A stretch of DNA of 64,000 bases. Source: Lasiosphaeris hirsuta. Its lineage: Eukaryota; Ascomycota; Sordariomycetes; Sordariales; Lasiosphaeriaceae. The stretch's first letter is position 1; each line of letters begins with the position of its first letter. The notes below the pieces were generated by a model, which saw only the letters and a program-made list of their open reading frames with translations, was not told the origin of the DNA and ran no database searches. Location: assembly GCA_030549175.1 (NCBI GenBank), contig JAUKUA010000002.1, forward strand, positions 5,518,001-5,582,000, read 5' to 3'. Shown in pieces: positions 53,755 to 64,000 of the stretch. The position numbers and the translations under genes are program-made.

Positions 53755-55362
53755 ATGCTCGCCAACGTCCTGGTCATTTCATTGCTGGTCACGCTTGGCA
53801 CCTGCGCGCGACTGCCTCCGCCCAATGCACTCCAGCTTCCCTCGCGCAGCCCAAATCTGTCGCACGCGGTACAAAGAAGAAGCGAAAGCAGCGAGGTCTT
53901 TGACATTGCCTTTCGGGCCCAGGATCAGTCACTCTTCTCGGGGAGCTGGACGGTGGAACCCCCTGTTGCAATTCCGGTGGCACCAGGTGTCGATGTGAAG
54001 CCCCAAGACACGGTATCCCTCTCGCTCAACTGCAAAGACTGCAGGACCTATGGTAACATCAGCGCCGACGTCAGCAGCGACGACGGTCTCGGTGTCACCC
54101 TGACTTTTGACGGCGTCGGCGCTTACATGGACTTTGGCGTCTCGGCCTCCAACACCTTGACCGTCACCTTCACGCTGGGCAAGTTCCTCAACCCGGAGTT
54201 GAACCTCATAGTGCGTTCCTTTCCTTGCTTTGGTTTTGCTTGTCAACAGCTAACCTCTCCTTTAGTCGGGTGGGTTCGAAGCCAACATCGGCCTTGGACT
54301 GAGCCTCGTACTGTCGCTGACGGCGGCCGTCGACCTCACTGGCGGTTTCCAACTGTGCATTCCGAACGGCGCGCAATTGGCCCTCAAGATCGACATCGAC
54401 GTCGGCCCAACAACTGGGCTTCTGGACGCATCGGCTGATATTAAGACCCTGTACGTATTTCTCCGTTAGGGCTGGCGTGAAATAGCCTGTAGTCACTAAC
54501 ACCAAGATGCTACAGCCCCGACATCACCTTCTCCGCTCTCCCCGCCGCCATCAGCAGCGCCGCCGCCAACGCGACGGCTGCCCTCGTGCTCAGGACAGAA
54601 GCCAGCATCTCTGCCAATATCGGGCTCGTCGAGGGCAAAGTCGGCGCCGGCGCCTCCCTGACTCTCGTCCAAGTCAACTTTGGCGAAGCGCGCAACACCG
54701 CGCCGGGGACGTGCCGCCGCGCGCTGTTCATCGACGTCGAGTCCAACGCAGGCGCCTTCGCCCAGGCCGGCCTAACCCTCCTCGACGAGGAGCTCCTCGA
54801 CGTCGGCCCGTCGGTCAGCACCGTCTTCGCCACGGCCGGCACGACCACCTGCCTCGGCACCAACATACCCACGCCCAAGCCCGCGCCCACCATCACCACC
54901 ACCGCCGCCGCCCCAGCGACTGGGTGTCTCACCACCGTCACCCGCACCGACACGCTCACTTCTTGCCTGGTCCCCGCGATCAACTGCCCGGCCTCGCTTA
55001 CGCAGCTCATCGTCGTCACTGACGTTGAAACCATCGCCGCCACCGGCTGCACCGCGACCGCGACCATCAAGGCAAGGAAGCCTTCCACGACCGCCTGCCC
55101 CTCGAGCTCGCCGTCGCTGGCCACCCCTTACTCAAGCTCTTGGTCGACAACCGCCCCTTCCTCAAAAGCCTCGTCATCGTCATCAGCCTCCTCGACCTCC
55201 CACGCCCCCGCGACCTGCCTCGCGGGCGGCATCCCCCTCACGCCGCTCGTGACACCGATCGTCGCCTCCCTCCCGCCAGCGTACCTGACGGTTTCGGGGG
55301 CCGCAAACGCGACCGTTACAGTGGTGAACAAAGTACTTATTTCGCCCCCGGAAGGACGTTAA
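53755..55362 (+). CDS. Large secreted protein of unknown family, 495 aa, 3 exons
   Basis: Exons 53755-54210, 54266-54450 and 54516-55362 join in frame (1488 nt). The signal peptide is MLANVLVISLLVTLGTCA. The body is rich in small and beta-prone residues with repeated amphipathic strands (TVSLSLNCKDCRTYGNIS, GVTLTFDGVGAYMDFGVS, FEANIGLGLSLVLSLTAAVD). A Thr/Ser/Pro-rich region with spaced Cys follows (TTTCLGTN, TGCLTTVTRTDTLTSC, TACPSSSPSL), and the tail is hydrophobic but not a convincing GPI signal. It is likely a cell-wall or surface glycoprotein. Similar proteins are common in ascomycetes, but I know no function. Confidence 0.75.
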
Positions 55363-58300
55363 TTTCCTTGTGCTCTTTACCGATTCGATGGAGAGAGTAT
55401 GAAATACATCGAGCACGAACCGAAGCACAATACTCTGCTCAACGCGGCAGCAGAGCCAATTGTTGAGAGCATCATCGACCTCTCATACGAACTTCAGGCA
55501 ATGGGGGTCAAAAATTGAGATCCACCATATACCTGGACATGGGTACAAGGTTACCCCGCATATCATGGCAGATGTAATGTCACAAACTGCACCAAGAATC
55601 AAGCGTTCAGATGGGGTTACACCTCTCTCATAGAGGGACTAGGAGGTCATGAGAACGACTCACGCTACCAGCTAATCAGCGCCCGGCTTAACCGGTTGGC
55701 GTATTCGGTAGGTACGGGCATAGGCACGGGTACATCCCTACTTCAATGCCAGTGACGAAGCAGAGGCACCGCGGCCCGGGTCGGTGGTGATTTCAGGGTG
55801 TTTAGACGAGCTTGGGAGTTCTTTTGTTTCCGGCAGTGGCATTTTTTGGCTTGGTGGAAAGGGTTTTGCAATGGTAATATGGGCTCGGGTTTTTCATGGG
55901 GGGGTTTCGTGGTTTTTGTATCTATCCTGTTTATTCCTGTAGATATTGTTCGTGCACGGGATGGTTACGACATTTCACATTTCTCTCACGCTCTTGGTAA
56001 GTTTCTTTTGTGCCATTTCTATGTCATGGTGTCTCTTCGTGCTGTGTCTGAGGAGGAGATAATTGCCCTCATGAGCTTGTCGCGCTCCATTTTCAAGCGT
56101 GGTAATAATCCCCCTGGTAAGAACCTCTGCATCAACCCTGCCCCGAGGCGGCGATGACTCGGCCGCAGAGAGATTTCCGACTCAAAGCGTAGGTATTGCG
56201 GCGATTGTTGCTGTGCCTTCACGTCTTGGATGATGACTATTGATAATATGACAATTGCTCACACACCACCCCTACGACGCCTACACACCCAGTCAATTAA
56301 AGCATTCTATGTGACAAAGAGTTCTGTCTGCCGCTTCAAGAAGCCTTTTCTGGAATGTTGATAGGGACAATAAACTGTGTGCGAAGGCCTCGTTTGAGCT
56401 CTCGGAGATGCAGAAGAGATGGCCGGTAGGCCTCTCATGAAACATTCGGACGTGTTGGGCCTGCTCTTTAATGCATAATAAACCTTGAGCCAAAAGGTCC
56501 CCGAGGCGTAAAACCATCATTTAATTTGCTCCGTTGCTTGTTATTGAAATAGCGCAAGAGTATCTTTACTGCCTGGATTGTATCCCATCCGGATTTCCAT
56601 TGGTAGCATTCTTTTTTTTTCTTTCATGAGTACTGGGAGTGTTCTTCACCTCCAGCTGAACTTGGACTCTGTCTCAGTTCGTTTCTCATATCTACAGGAT
56701 GGCCGCCTCAGCTTTGCTAGGTGGAAATACAAGAGACCTTTTATCATTATTGGTGCTTGTTAGATTCCTTGATAGCAAGGGTCAACATGATCACCGAAAC
56801 GTGGCCCAGGGCTCTAAGTTGAAACTTGGACCACGCGGGCTGTTGAAGATCGTCATGGAGATCACGGAGTGGCTGGATTCAAGTTCGGTCGCCGCAGCGT
56901 CAGAGACGGTACTGGGGCCAATGAGAAAGGTCCGCGTCAGTTGCTTGGAGAAGTCTCGCCACCGCCTAGAATGATGTGCGGTCTAATGCAAAGCTCGGGG
57001 ACACGGACTGAAGAGCGTGGATGATGGTTGTTTGGCAGTTTTGAAGGAAGCATGACTGCGGAGGGAACGATCGTCAGAAGGCAGAAAGCAGAGGGGAAGC
57101 GTGACTCGACGAACCCAAAATGAGCGAAGATTATTAAAAAAGGGTGGAAGACCTTTGCAGAGGGGCATTTCGGCAGTTTTGGACCGTCTTGCAGCATCAC
57201 GACGGACTGCCGGGGAGCTGAAGCAGCAGAATTGGTGACAAGGCGGTCTGAGCCAGCAAAGAGTAGGACACCGCAGTCTACATGGCATCCAGTGTCCTTG
57301 GTTGGCGTTGAGCTTTTGCAGATATCCCTACAGGCTAATACTTGGTCAGGGACGCAATGTAATGCTATCTTGGAAAATATCCGTATGAGGGATTAACTTT
57401 CGCGACGATAAGGCAATTGACTGATTGCTTCCAGGTAAGTATCAATGCCCATTACCCCACCGGCTTGCCGATTTTACTTCTAGTTAGACGATGGACTCCA
57501 CTGAAAGTTAAGCTCCGATCGCCGAGAATAGCATTTTGCGAGTCTCCTTAAATAGCCGCCTTAATCTCGCTGCTCTCTTCCTCAGCTTACACACATTTTA
57601 CGCCTCCCCCTCAAGCAAACAGCTATTGAGAATGCTCAAGTCGGCGCTGAGAGTTTGTCGCGCGCGATTGCAGGCATTTACGGTTCGATCAATGAGAAAA
57701 TGTAGCCAGCCTGCCAGACGATGTGTGCTGGCATAGAGCATGGAGTGACTGTCCCGACCGCCTCGTCCTGGATGGCTCGAGCGACTTGACTGGTTGCCTT
57801 GATGAGCTTGTCAGCGCCCTTGGTGAGTTGGAGACTTAAATCCGACCTGGACGCGAACGCCAGCCAAAGCTTCAATCACATTTATGTATTGGAAGTTATG
57901 GAGCCGGCGTTGCGCAGTGACCTTGAGATTTAATTAAGCTTGAGCACACAACGCGGACCACCGGGGTAGAAACCCAGAAGTCGGCATTCAAGCACGAAAA
58001 CAGTCCAACGCCATCTTGGAACGTACTACGACAAGAAATCGCAGAGGTTGGCGGTCGGATGGGTGGGAGTAGGTGGCTGCATAGGCTCTTTACGAGGGAG
58101 GTGCAGGTGCGGATGATGGGGCGGGAAACCTGGTAGGTCCTACTCAGGTGACCTTTTGCAGCCCTGAATTCCAACGAAGAGGGTGGTATGTTGGTGTAAT
58201 TGGTAGCAGTGTTGGCTTCCATTCGAATGTGGGTTATCAAACAGAATAGTATAATTCTTTGTCTTAGCCCCATAGACGATGCGCTTGCAAGCTTTCATGA

Positions 58301-59230
58301 CTGCCGAGCAAATAACACATGTTTCAGCAACGGACCTTTGTTGGCGCGAACCATGGAATAGTAGTACGACCTTCCTACAGGTTAAAGAAACACGGTTATG
58401 TATAGGCATGTGATAGGCAGGCACTTGTCAATTGATACACAGGCACTATACACACGCACTTGGTCGATTCTGCCGGTCACGTTTCCTATGCGCATCCCCA
58501 TAGCATTCCAGCCATCAAAATCGCCATACAAAAAGTGGCAAACCCGGTGTACCAACTGCAACTGCAAAACCGAAGATAGCAACACCATCAACATCACAAG
58601 GCCCTACATGCCACGTAATTGAATTGAAGGTCCCTCGGCCCTCAAAACGCCGAATCTGTAGTCTTTGAAGTGCCACACAATATAACTACATAAGCCCTGG
58701 CCCCTGAAAACGCCGAATCCGCAGTCTTTGACGATAAACAACACTATCCTAGGCCCAGGATCAATCTAGTCCTAATGCCCTTATGTATAATTGTCCCCTG
58801 AAGACCCACAGGTAGCCTCAGCGTCCCGGTTCCACTCCGGGGCAAACCATCCCCTCCATCTTTTTTTTTCTCGGTTCCCGGAATTGATACACGGGGGCGA
58901 CAGCACGGCAACAAGACGTCGTCAACTGTGGAGCCGAGGTGCGTCTATTTAGCGCGCCAGTGGCCAAATTAGCGCGCTGATTCAGCTGGCGAGAAGCTCT
59001 TGGAACCCCGCCATTGCGATAGCAATTGATCCATGCTTATCAAGCAAAAAAATTATTCATCCCCCACCTCGCCATGCTGCTGTGCCATGCTCCTCCCCTC
59101 CCAGTGTGTCTGATCGATTCTCTTAGAAAACCAGCGCCGTCTTGAAGCATTGCCAGCGAGTCTCCAGCACACTCACTCTCCCCGACCGAAGCAATCCCAC
59201 GACGCGCGCGCTGTGCATCAACCCGCCAAG
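55363..59230. other. Long intergenic region, no supported gene
   Basis: 3.9 kb. A frame at 55798-56157 and a minus-strand frame at 57678-57875 look partly protein-like but have no recognised motifs. A duplicated segment lies at 58644-58731. Just upstream of SQT1, two ttagcgcgc-type motifs (about 58951 and 58971) could be promoter elements. Confidence 0.5.
58644..58731. repeat. Short direct duplication
   Basis: 58644-58668 and 58707-58731 share aaaacgccgaatc-g-agtctttga with two differences; the unit with its neighbours is about 63 bp. Confidence 0.7.
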
Positions 59231-60811
59231 ATGTCGTCCAACCCCCACTACAACAACCCGCCCGCAGACAATGCCGAGGACTCGGACCCCGACATGCTCG
59301 ATGAGGACGATGCCGACGAGGTTCTCGACGCGGCCGGCGGCGACGGCGACGGTGACGTGGCCATGGGCTCCGACGACGAAGGCGACGACGGGAACGAGGA
59401 GATCCTCCTGCAGAACGACAGCATCGCCTACTTTGACGCCCACAAGGACTCGGTCTTCGCCATCGCCCAGCACCCCACCTACCCCAACCTGGTCGCCACC
59501 GGCGGCTCCGAGGGCGACGCCGACGACGCCCCCGGCAAGGGCTACGTGGTTGACACATCCGCCGCCGCCTCGCGCCCCGTGCTGCCCGCCAGCTACAACT
59601 CCGACCCGACCCCCGCCCAGTCGACCGACCTCCAACCCATCTTCTCCATCGACGGCCACACCGACAGCATCAACGCGCTGGCCTTCACCCTACCGCGCGG
59701 CGACTACCTCGCCAGCGGCGGGCTGGACGGGCGGCTGCGCGTGTACGGCATCGCCGTCAACAACGCGGGCGCCGCGCAGTTCAAGTTCGTGGGCGAATCG
59801 CAAGAGACGGAGGAGGTCAACTGGCTGGCGCCGTGCCCGTCGGCCGAGTACCCCAACACGCTCGCGCTCGGCGCGTCGGACGGGTCCGTGTGGGTCTTCA
59901 ACATCGACGCCGCCGACCTGGCGAACCCGATCCAGATCGTACAGACTTACTTCCTGCACACGGGGCCGTGTACCGCCGGCGCCTGGTCACCCGACGGCCT
60001 TCTGCTCGCTACCGTCAGCGAGGACAGCTCGCTGCACGTCTTCGACGTCTGGGGCTCCGCCGCCGCCAAGTCGCTCGTGACCGACAACGGCCAGACGGTT
60101 GTCTCGCTGACCGACGCCGACCAGCGCTTCGCCGTCCAGGGCGGCCTGTACTCGGTCGCCATCGCCCCCAGCAGCTCCTTCCTCGCCGTCGGCGGCGCCG
60201 GCGGCTCCGTCCGCATCATCGGCCTCCCGCGCCTATCCTCCCCCGCGGCCCAGACCCAACAACGAACAGCCGCGTCGCGGCGCGGCGGGCGCGCGGCAGC
60301 CTCAGCAGTCGAGCCGACCAACCAAGCGGGCGCCATCCTCGCGGCCCTCAACGTCCAACAAGACGGCATCGAGTCGCTGGCGTTCGCGCCAGTACCGCAA
60401 ACGCTGCTCGCAGCGGGCAGCGTGGACGGCAGCATCGCCGTGTTCGACACGGCGCGGTCGTTCGCGGTACGCAAGCACATCCAGGGCGCGCATGAGGGCG
60501 AGTCGGTGGTGAAGGTGGAGTTCGTCAAGTCGGCGACGAGCCAGCCGGCGGCGGCAGGGTGGCTGCTGACATCGTGCGGGCTGGACGGGACGGTGCGGCG
60601 GTGGGACCTGCGCGGGGCGACGGCGGGCGCGGCGGTGGCAGGAGGTGCGGCGGCGGCGGCGGCGGCGGCGGCGAGCCCGCTAGCCAAGGAGTGGAAGGGC
60701 CACCGAGGGGGCGGCGAGGGTGGCGGCGTGCTGGGCTTTGTGCAGGGCGAGACGGGCGAGCGCATCGTCACGGCCGGGGACGACTCGCTGGTCTTGCTTT
60801 TTGAGGCTTGA
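59231..60811 (+). CDS. SQT1: SQT1/AAMP-type WD40 ribosome assembly protein, 526 aa, intronless
   Basis: The ATG at 59231 has a good context (gccaagATGTC) and opens a very acidic N-terminus (EDSDPDMLDEDDADEV), the hallmark of Sqt1. WD40 repeats follow: DSVFAIAQHPTYPNLVATGG, GHTDSINALAFTLPRGDYLA, TGPCTAGAWSPDGLLLATVS, GLYSVAIAPSSSFLAVGG, GIESLAFAPVPQTLLAAGS and the last GTVRRWDL. Sqt1 is the dedicated chaperone that loads ribosomal protein uL16 (Rpl10) on the 60S subunit, using the acidic tail and propeller; assignment by family. Two low-complexity insertions interrupt blades: a Gln/Arg/Ala segment (about 60245-60310) and a polyalanine encoded by GCG repeats (about 60650-60673). Confidence 0.82.
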   Translation: MSSNPHYNNPPADNAEDSDPDMLDEDDADEVLDAAGGDGDGDVAMGSDDEGDDGNEEILLQNDSIAYFDAHKDSVFAIAQHPTYPNLVATGGSEGDADDAPGKGYVVDTSAAASRPVLPASYNSDPTPAQSTDLQPIFSIDGHTDSINALAFTLPRGDYLASGGLDGRLRVYGIAVNNAGAAQFKFVGESQETEEVNWLAPCPSAEYPNTLALGASDGSVWVFNIDAADLANPIQIVQTYFLHTGPCTAGAWSPDGLLLATVSEDSSLHVFDVWGSAAAKSLVTDNGQTVVSLTDADQRFAVQGGLYSVAIAPSSSFLAVGGAGGSVRIIGLPRLSSPAAQTQQRTAASRRGGRAAASAVEPTNQAGAILAALNVQQDGIESLAFAPVPQTLLAAGSVDGSIAVFDTARSFAVRKHIQGAHEGESVVKVEFVKSATSQPAAAGWLLTSCGLDGTVRRWDLRGATAGAAVAGGAAAAAAAAASPLAKEWKGHRGGGEGGGVLGFVQGETGERIVTAGDDSLVLLFEA

Positions 60812-61580
60812 GGGTCTTGATTCGGCGGGAGCGGGAGGGGTTCTCTGAATTGCATTGCGTCCGGATCTTGCTTTCATCTGTCTGTTCTTGGTGGTTTCTT
60901 TGACGATAGAATAAAATCGGAAGCGAGAGCTAAACAGGGTAGGTAGATTACCTGGGTGTTGGGAAGGGAAATTAAGTGTCGGCGGGCACAATACCATGCA
61001 TACCACCTTCAATCACATTGGCAATTTGGCCACGACTTCAAAATGAAAGCACACGAATACCATGCTTCAATCATCTATTGCGCTGTCAGTGTTTTGGTGG
61101 CTGACTGTGGCTGTTGTAACTCACAAACTCTTCTATGGCACTTCATAAGATCCTAGAAGCGCAAACAATATCCCGCCGGAGCGCAAACGCGACAGACATC
61201 ACAGCGACACTCCATTTGACCGACCGCCATGCTCAATTCCATGGTCCCTTTACCCTGTTGAAGTCTAATTGAACTCCTCAATGAATATTCTTGTTGAAAA
61301 TGTTACCCCTGCCTGCCCTTGCTCGGCTCTACCTTCTGCCCGCCTTTGTTGAAACAACTATCAACTAGTTTTCTTGTGTAGGGGTATTTCGGTTGAACTT
61401 GTTGGAGAAAAGCAGTCCTTCCGTCCATCTTAATCTCACAAATGGCACCTACATAACGCCTGATGCACCTCGGACATCGACATGATAAATATCAGTCCTC
61501 ACTCCACGCGCTGTGACGATCGCGACCACTCAAAGAACCCCAGTTGAGCCTAAAGGCTCGAGGCCCTGGGAACAAGCGAG
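60812..61580. other. Intergenic between convergent genes
   Basis: 3' regions of SQT1 (+) and GCV2 (-). No gene seen. Confidence 0.6.
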
Positions 61581-64000
61581 CTAGTCTTCCTGAACCGAAG
61601 AGAGGCTGCCACCTGTGGTGTCCTCCACCGGTGGGCATGTGCAGAAAAGGTTCAAATCACCATAAGCTAGGAGGTTATCAGTAGCCATCCAAAATGTAAC
61701 GAAAGATTGCTCAACTTACTGTCATCCACCCGAGCAACGCTGGGCCAAAACTTCTTCTCCTTCAACCACGGCAGCGGGTAGGCAGCCTTCTCACGGCTGT
61801 ACGGCCTGTCCCACTTGCCTCCACCCTCGCCGTCACCAGAGATAATATCCGACACGGGGTGTGGCGACATCTTGAGCACGTTGCGCTCGCGGGGTGCCTT
61901 ACCCTCCTCGATTTCGCGAATCTCTTGGCGGATGCTGACAAGGGCATCGACGAAACGGTCCAGTTCCTCCTTGGATTCAGACTCAGTCGGCTCGATCATC
62001 AGCGTGTTAGGAACCGGCCAGCTCATTGTGGGTGCGTGGAAGCCGTAGTCCTGCAGGCGTTTGGCAATGTCAATGGCCTCAATGTTGGCTGTGTCATGGA
62101 AGGGACGGGCATCGAGGATGAACTCGTGCGCACACCGGCCGTGCTCATTGGTATACAGGATCTTGTAGTGCGGCTTTAGCTTGCTCAGCAAGTAGTTGGC
62201 GCTGAGGAGGGTGATCTGCGTTGCACGCCTGAGTCCCTCGGCCCCTGTCACGAGAGAGATTAGCTTTTGCGTAATAGCGGGGGGTGGCTCTCGTCCTTAC
62301 CCATCAAAGTGTTGTATGCCCAGCTAATGGGCAAGATGCTAGCGCTTCCAAATGGCGCACTGCTGACCGGGGGGTTGGGTTCTTCCTGGCTCAGAACCTT
62401 TGTCGTTGGAAGATGCGGAATCAAGTGTTCCTTGACGCAGATGGGCCCAACCCCTGGACCACCACCTCCGTGCGGAATGCAGAAGGTCTTGTGGAGGTTC
62501 AGGTGGCAAACGTCCGCACCGATCTCGCCGGGAGAGCAGAGGCCAATTTGAGCATTCAAGTTCGCTCCATCCATGTACACTTGGCCGCCATGCGAATGCA
62601 CAATCTCGCAAACCTTCTTGATCTTGGGCTCAAACACGCCGAAAGTGCTGGGGTACGTGATCATCATGGCGGCAATTTGGCTCGAGTGTTGAGCGCACTT
62701 AGCCTCCAAGTCAGCGAGATCAAGGTTGCCAGTCTTTGTATCGCACTTGACAGGCACGACGCGCATGCCCGCCATGGCTGCGGAAGCAGGGTTGGTGCCA
62801 TGCGCGGAGACAGGGATGAGGCAGATATCGCGTAGGCCATCGCCTGTGTGCTGGTGATATTTGCGAATGGCGGCGAGGCCGGCGAACTCACCCTGCGCTC
62901 CCGAATTAGGCTGCAAGGAAACGCCATCCATACCCGTGATGTCCTTGAGCTGGCTCTCTAGCGCGCTAATAATCGACAGGTAGCCTTTGATGTCGGACTT
63001 TTCCGCGTGTGGGTGCATATTTGAGAAGCCAGACAGGGTAATCAGCGCCATTTCAGCGCTGCCGTTAAGCTTCATCGTGCATGAGCCAAGAGGAATCATG
63101 GAGTGAACCAGTGATAAATCCTTGGACTGAAGGTGATGTATGTACCGAAGAAGCTCTGTTTCGGAATGGTGAGTATTAAAAACGGGGTGAGTCAGGAACC
63201 GGGAGCTTCGTCGTAGCGATGCTGGAATGTGATCGAGGTTGTTGACAGCTCCCTGGTGCTTTTGAAGAGAGGATTTCAAAAAAGCCACGGGATCTTTTGA
63301 CGCGCCGGTGTAGGTGCCCGAGGCTACTGCGATTTCTTTGAACATTTCGATCAACAGGAGCAGGTCGCCTTCCTCGACGGTCTCATCAACGCTGATAGAG
63401 ACCATGTGGGGACCCATGAACCTAATGTCGATTCCTTGGTTCTTTGCATAGCGTTGGAACACTTTTCCGTGGTCGGGGCAGAGGATAACAACAGTGTCAA
63501 ACGGCACGACGCTAGACTCCGCATCGACAGTGTTGAACGTTTTCCATCCGTAATGTTGAGCCGCAGATTGGAGAACGCGTGCCGCGAGATTGACTTTCCT
63601 GGCGATGGCCTGAAGGCCCGAGGGACCGTGGTACACGGCATAAAACGCGCTCATATTGGCAAGTAATGCCTGGGCGGTACACACGTTGCTCGTCGCCTTT
63701 TCTCTCCTAATGTGTTGCTCACGGGTCTGCAAAGACAACCTGAGGGCTCGCCCACCCAGGCGGTCCTTGGACACGCCAATTAGGCGGCCAGGCATCTTCC
63801 GCTTATGCTTCTCTTGCACAGCAAAGAAGGCGGCGTGTGGGCCACCGAAGCCCATCGGAACACCAAGTCGCTGGGCGCTGCCGAAGGCAATGTCTGCGCC
63901 CCATTCGCCGGGGGGCTTCAGAATCGTCAAAGCTAGCAAGTCTGTGGCGGCACTGAGAAGTGCGCCCTGCTTATGTACAAGATGGGCAAGTGCTTGGAAG
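61581..64000 (-). CDS. GCV2: Glycine dehydrogenase (decarboxylating), P-protein, C-terminal 769 aa (5' end outside window)
   Basis: Exons in view: 63999-62301 (continuing beyond the edge), 62244-61720, 61666-61581; introns are 56 and 53 bp. The reading starts [12 protein letters not shown]. Motifs: [93 protein letters not shown], and PLP lysine in [17 protein letters not shown] (codon at 62488-62490). The C-terminus is [19 protein letters not shown], as usual. It decarboxylates glycine in the mitochondrial glycine cleavage system and passes the aminomethyl group to the H-protein. No lesions. The targeting peptide lies beyond the window. Confidence 0.95.

Noticed and set aside
55798..56157. 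119-codon frame rich in Phe and Trp
   Set aside because: It derives from a T/G-rich stretch; no motif and no homologous pattern recognised.
59690..60855. Long antisense and shifted frames over the SQT1 gene
   Set aside because: GC-rich codon bias of the true frame leaves shadow frames open; only the + frame shows WD40 repeats.
1..64000. CRISPR arrays, operons, riboswitches and bacterial-type elements
   Set aside because: None expected in a fungal genome and no regularly spaced repeats of that kind were seen; the tandem arrays present are short minisatellites.

Overview
The window is genomic DNA from a filamentous ascomycete (Pezizomycotina, most likely Sordariomycetes). The signs are short GT-AG introns of 45-100 bp with CTAAC-type branch points, Zn2Cys6 and HET-domain genes, a reducing polyketide synthase remnant, and repeats full of C-to-T stop codons typical of repeat-induced point mutation (RIP). 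Exon structures below were built by hand from splice signals, reading phase and recalled family consensus; no database search was run.

Layout. 1-1.25 kb: tail of a pogo/Fot1-type transposase followed by a foldback MITE. 1.4-3.5 kb: a divergent pair, an MCP1-like membrane protein (-) and a small C2H2 protein (+). 3.7-11.9 kb: a second divergent pair, a Zn2Cys6 transcription factor (-, 7 exons) and a full-size ABCB exporter (+, 9 exons), sharing a 930 bp promoter with four CCGCGG cores, one an exact yeast-type PDRE. 12.2-16.8 kb: a secreted Thr-rich protein and a secreted type B carboxylesterase. 16.9-40.2 kb is an accessory tract rich in decayed genes: a copper amine oxidase fragment, a complete RIP-mutated LINE with a 13 bp target duplication, a probably intact rhamnogalacturonan acetylesterase, a DUF3669 pseudogene, a phosphotransferase fragment, a HET-domain gene with a C-terminal propeller-like repeat region, a collapsed reducing PKS and a broken C2H2 factor. 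43.5-45.5 kb: glutamine synthetase in 12 coding exons. 46.6-53.1 kb: an inverted-repeat-bounded unit with a RIP-stopped gene, then two more stop-ridden genes of unknown family. 53.8-64 kb: a large secreted protein, the SQT1-type ribosome assembly chaperone and the C-terminal part of glycine decarboxylase (runs off the right edge).

Housekeeping genes (MCP1-like, GLN1, SQT1, GCV2) frame a long, gene-poor, repeat-influenced middle. Two kinds of decay are visible. In the LINE, the inverted-repeat unit and the two orphan genes, frames are kept and only transition-type stops occur, as RIP would give. In the amine oxidase and PKS fragments there are indels and internal deletions. The most unusual item is the LINE: its second ORF ends in what reads as a fungal Zn2Cys6 binuclear cluster, with one cysteine changed to tyrosine by a RIP-type transition, and no RNase H domain was recognised there.
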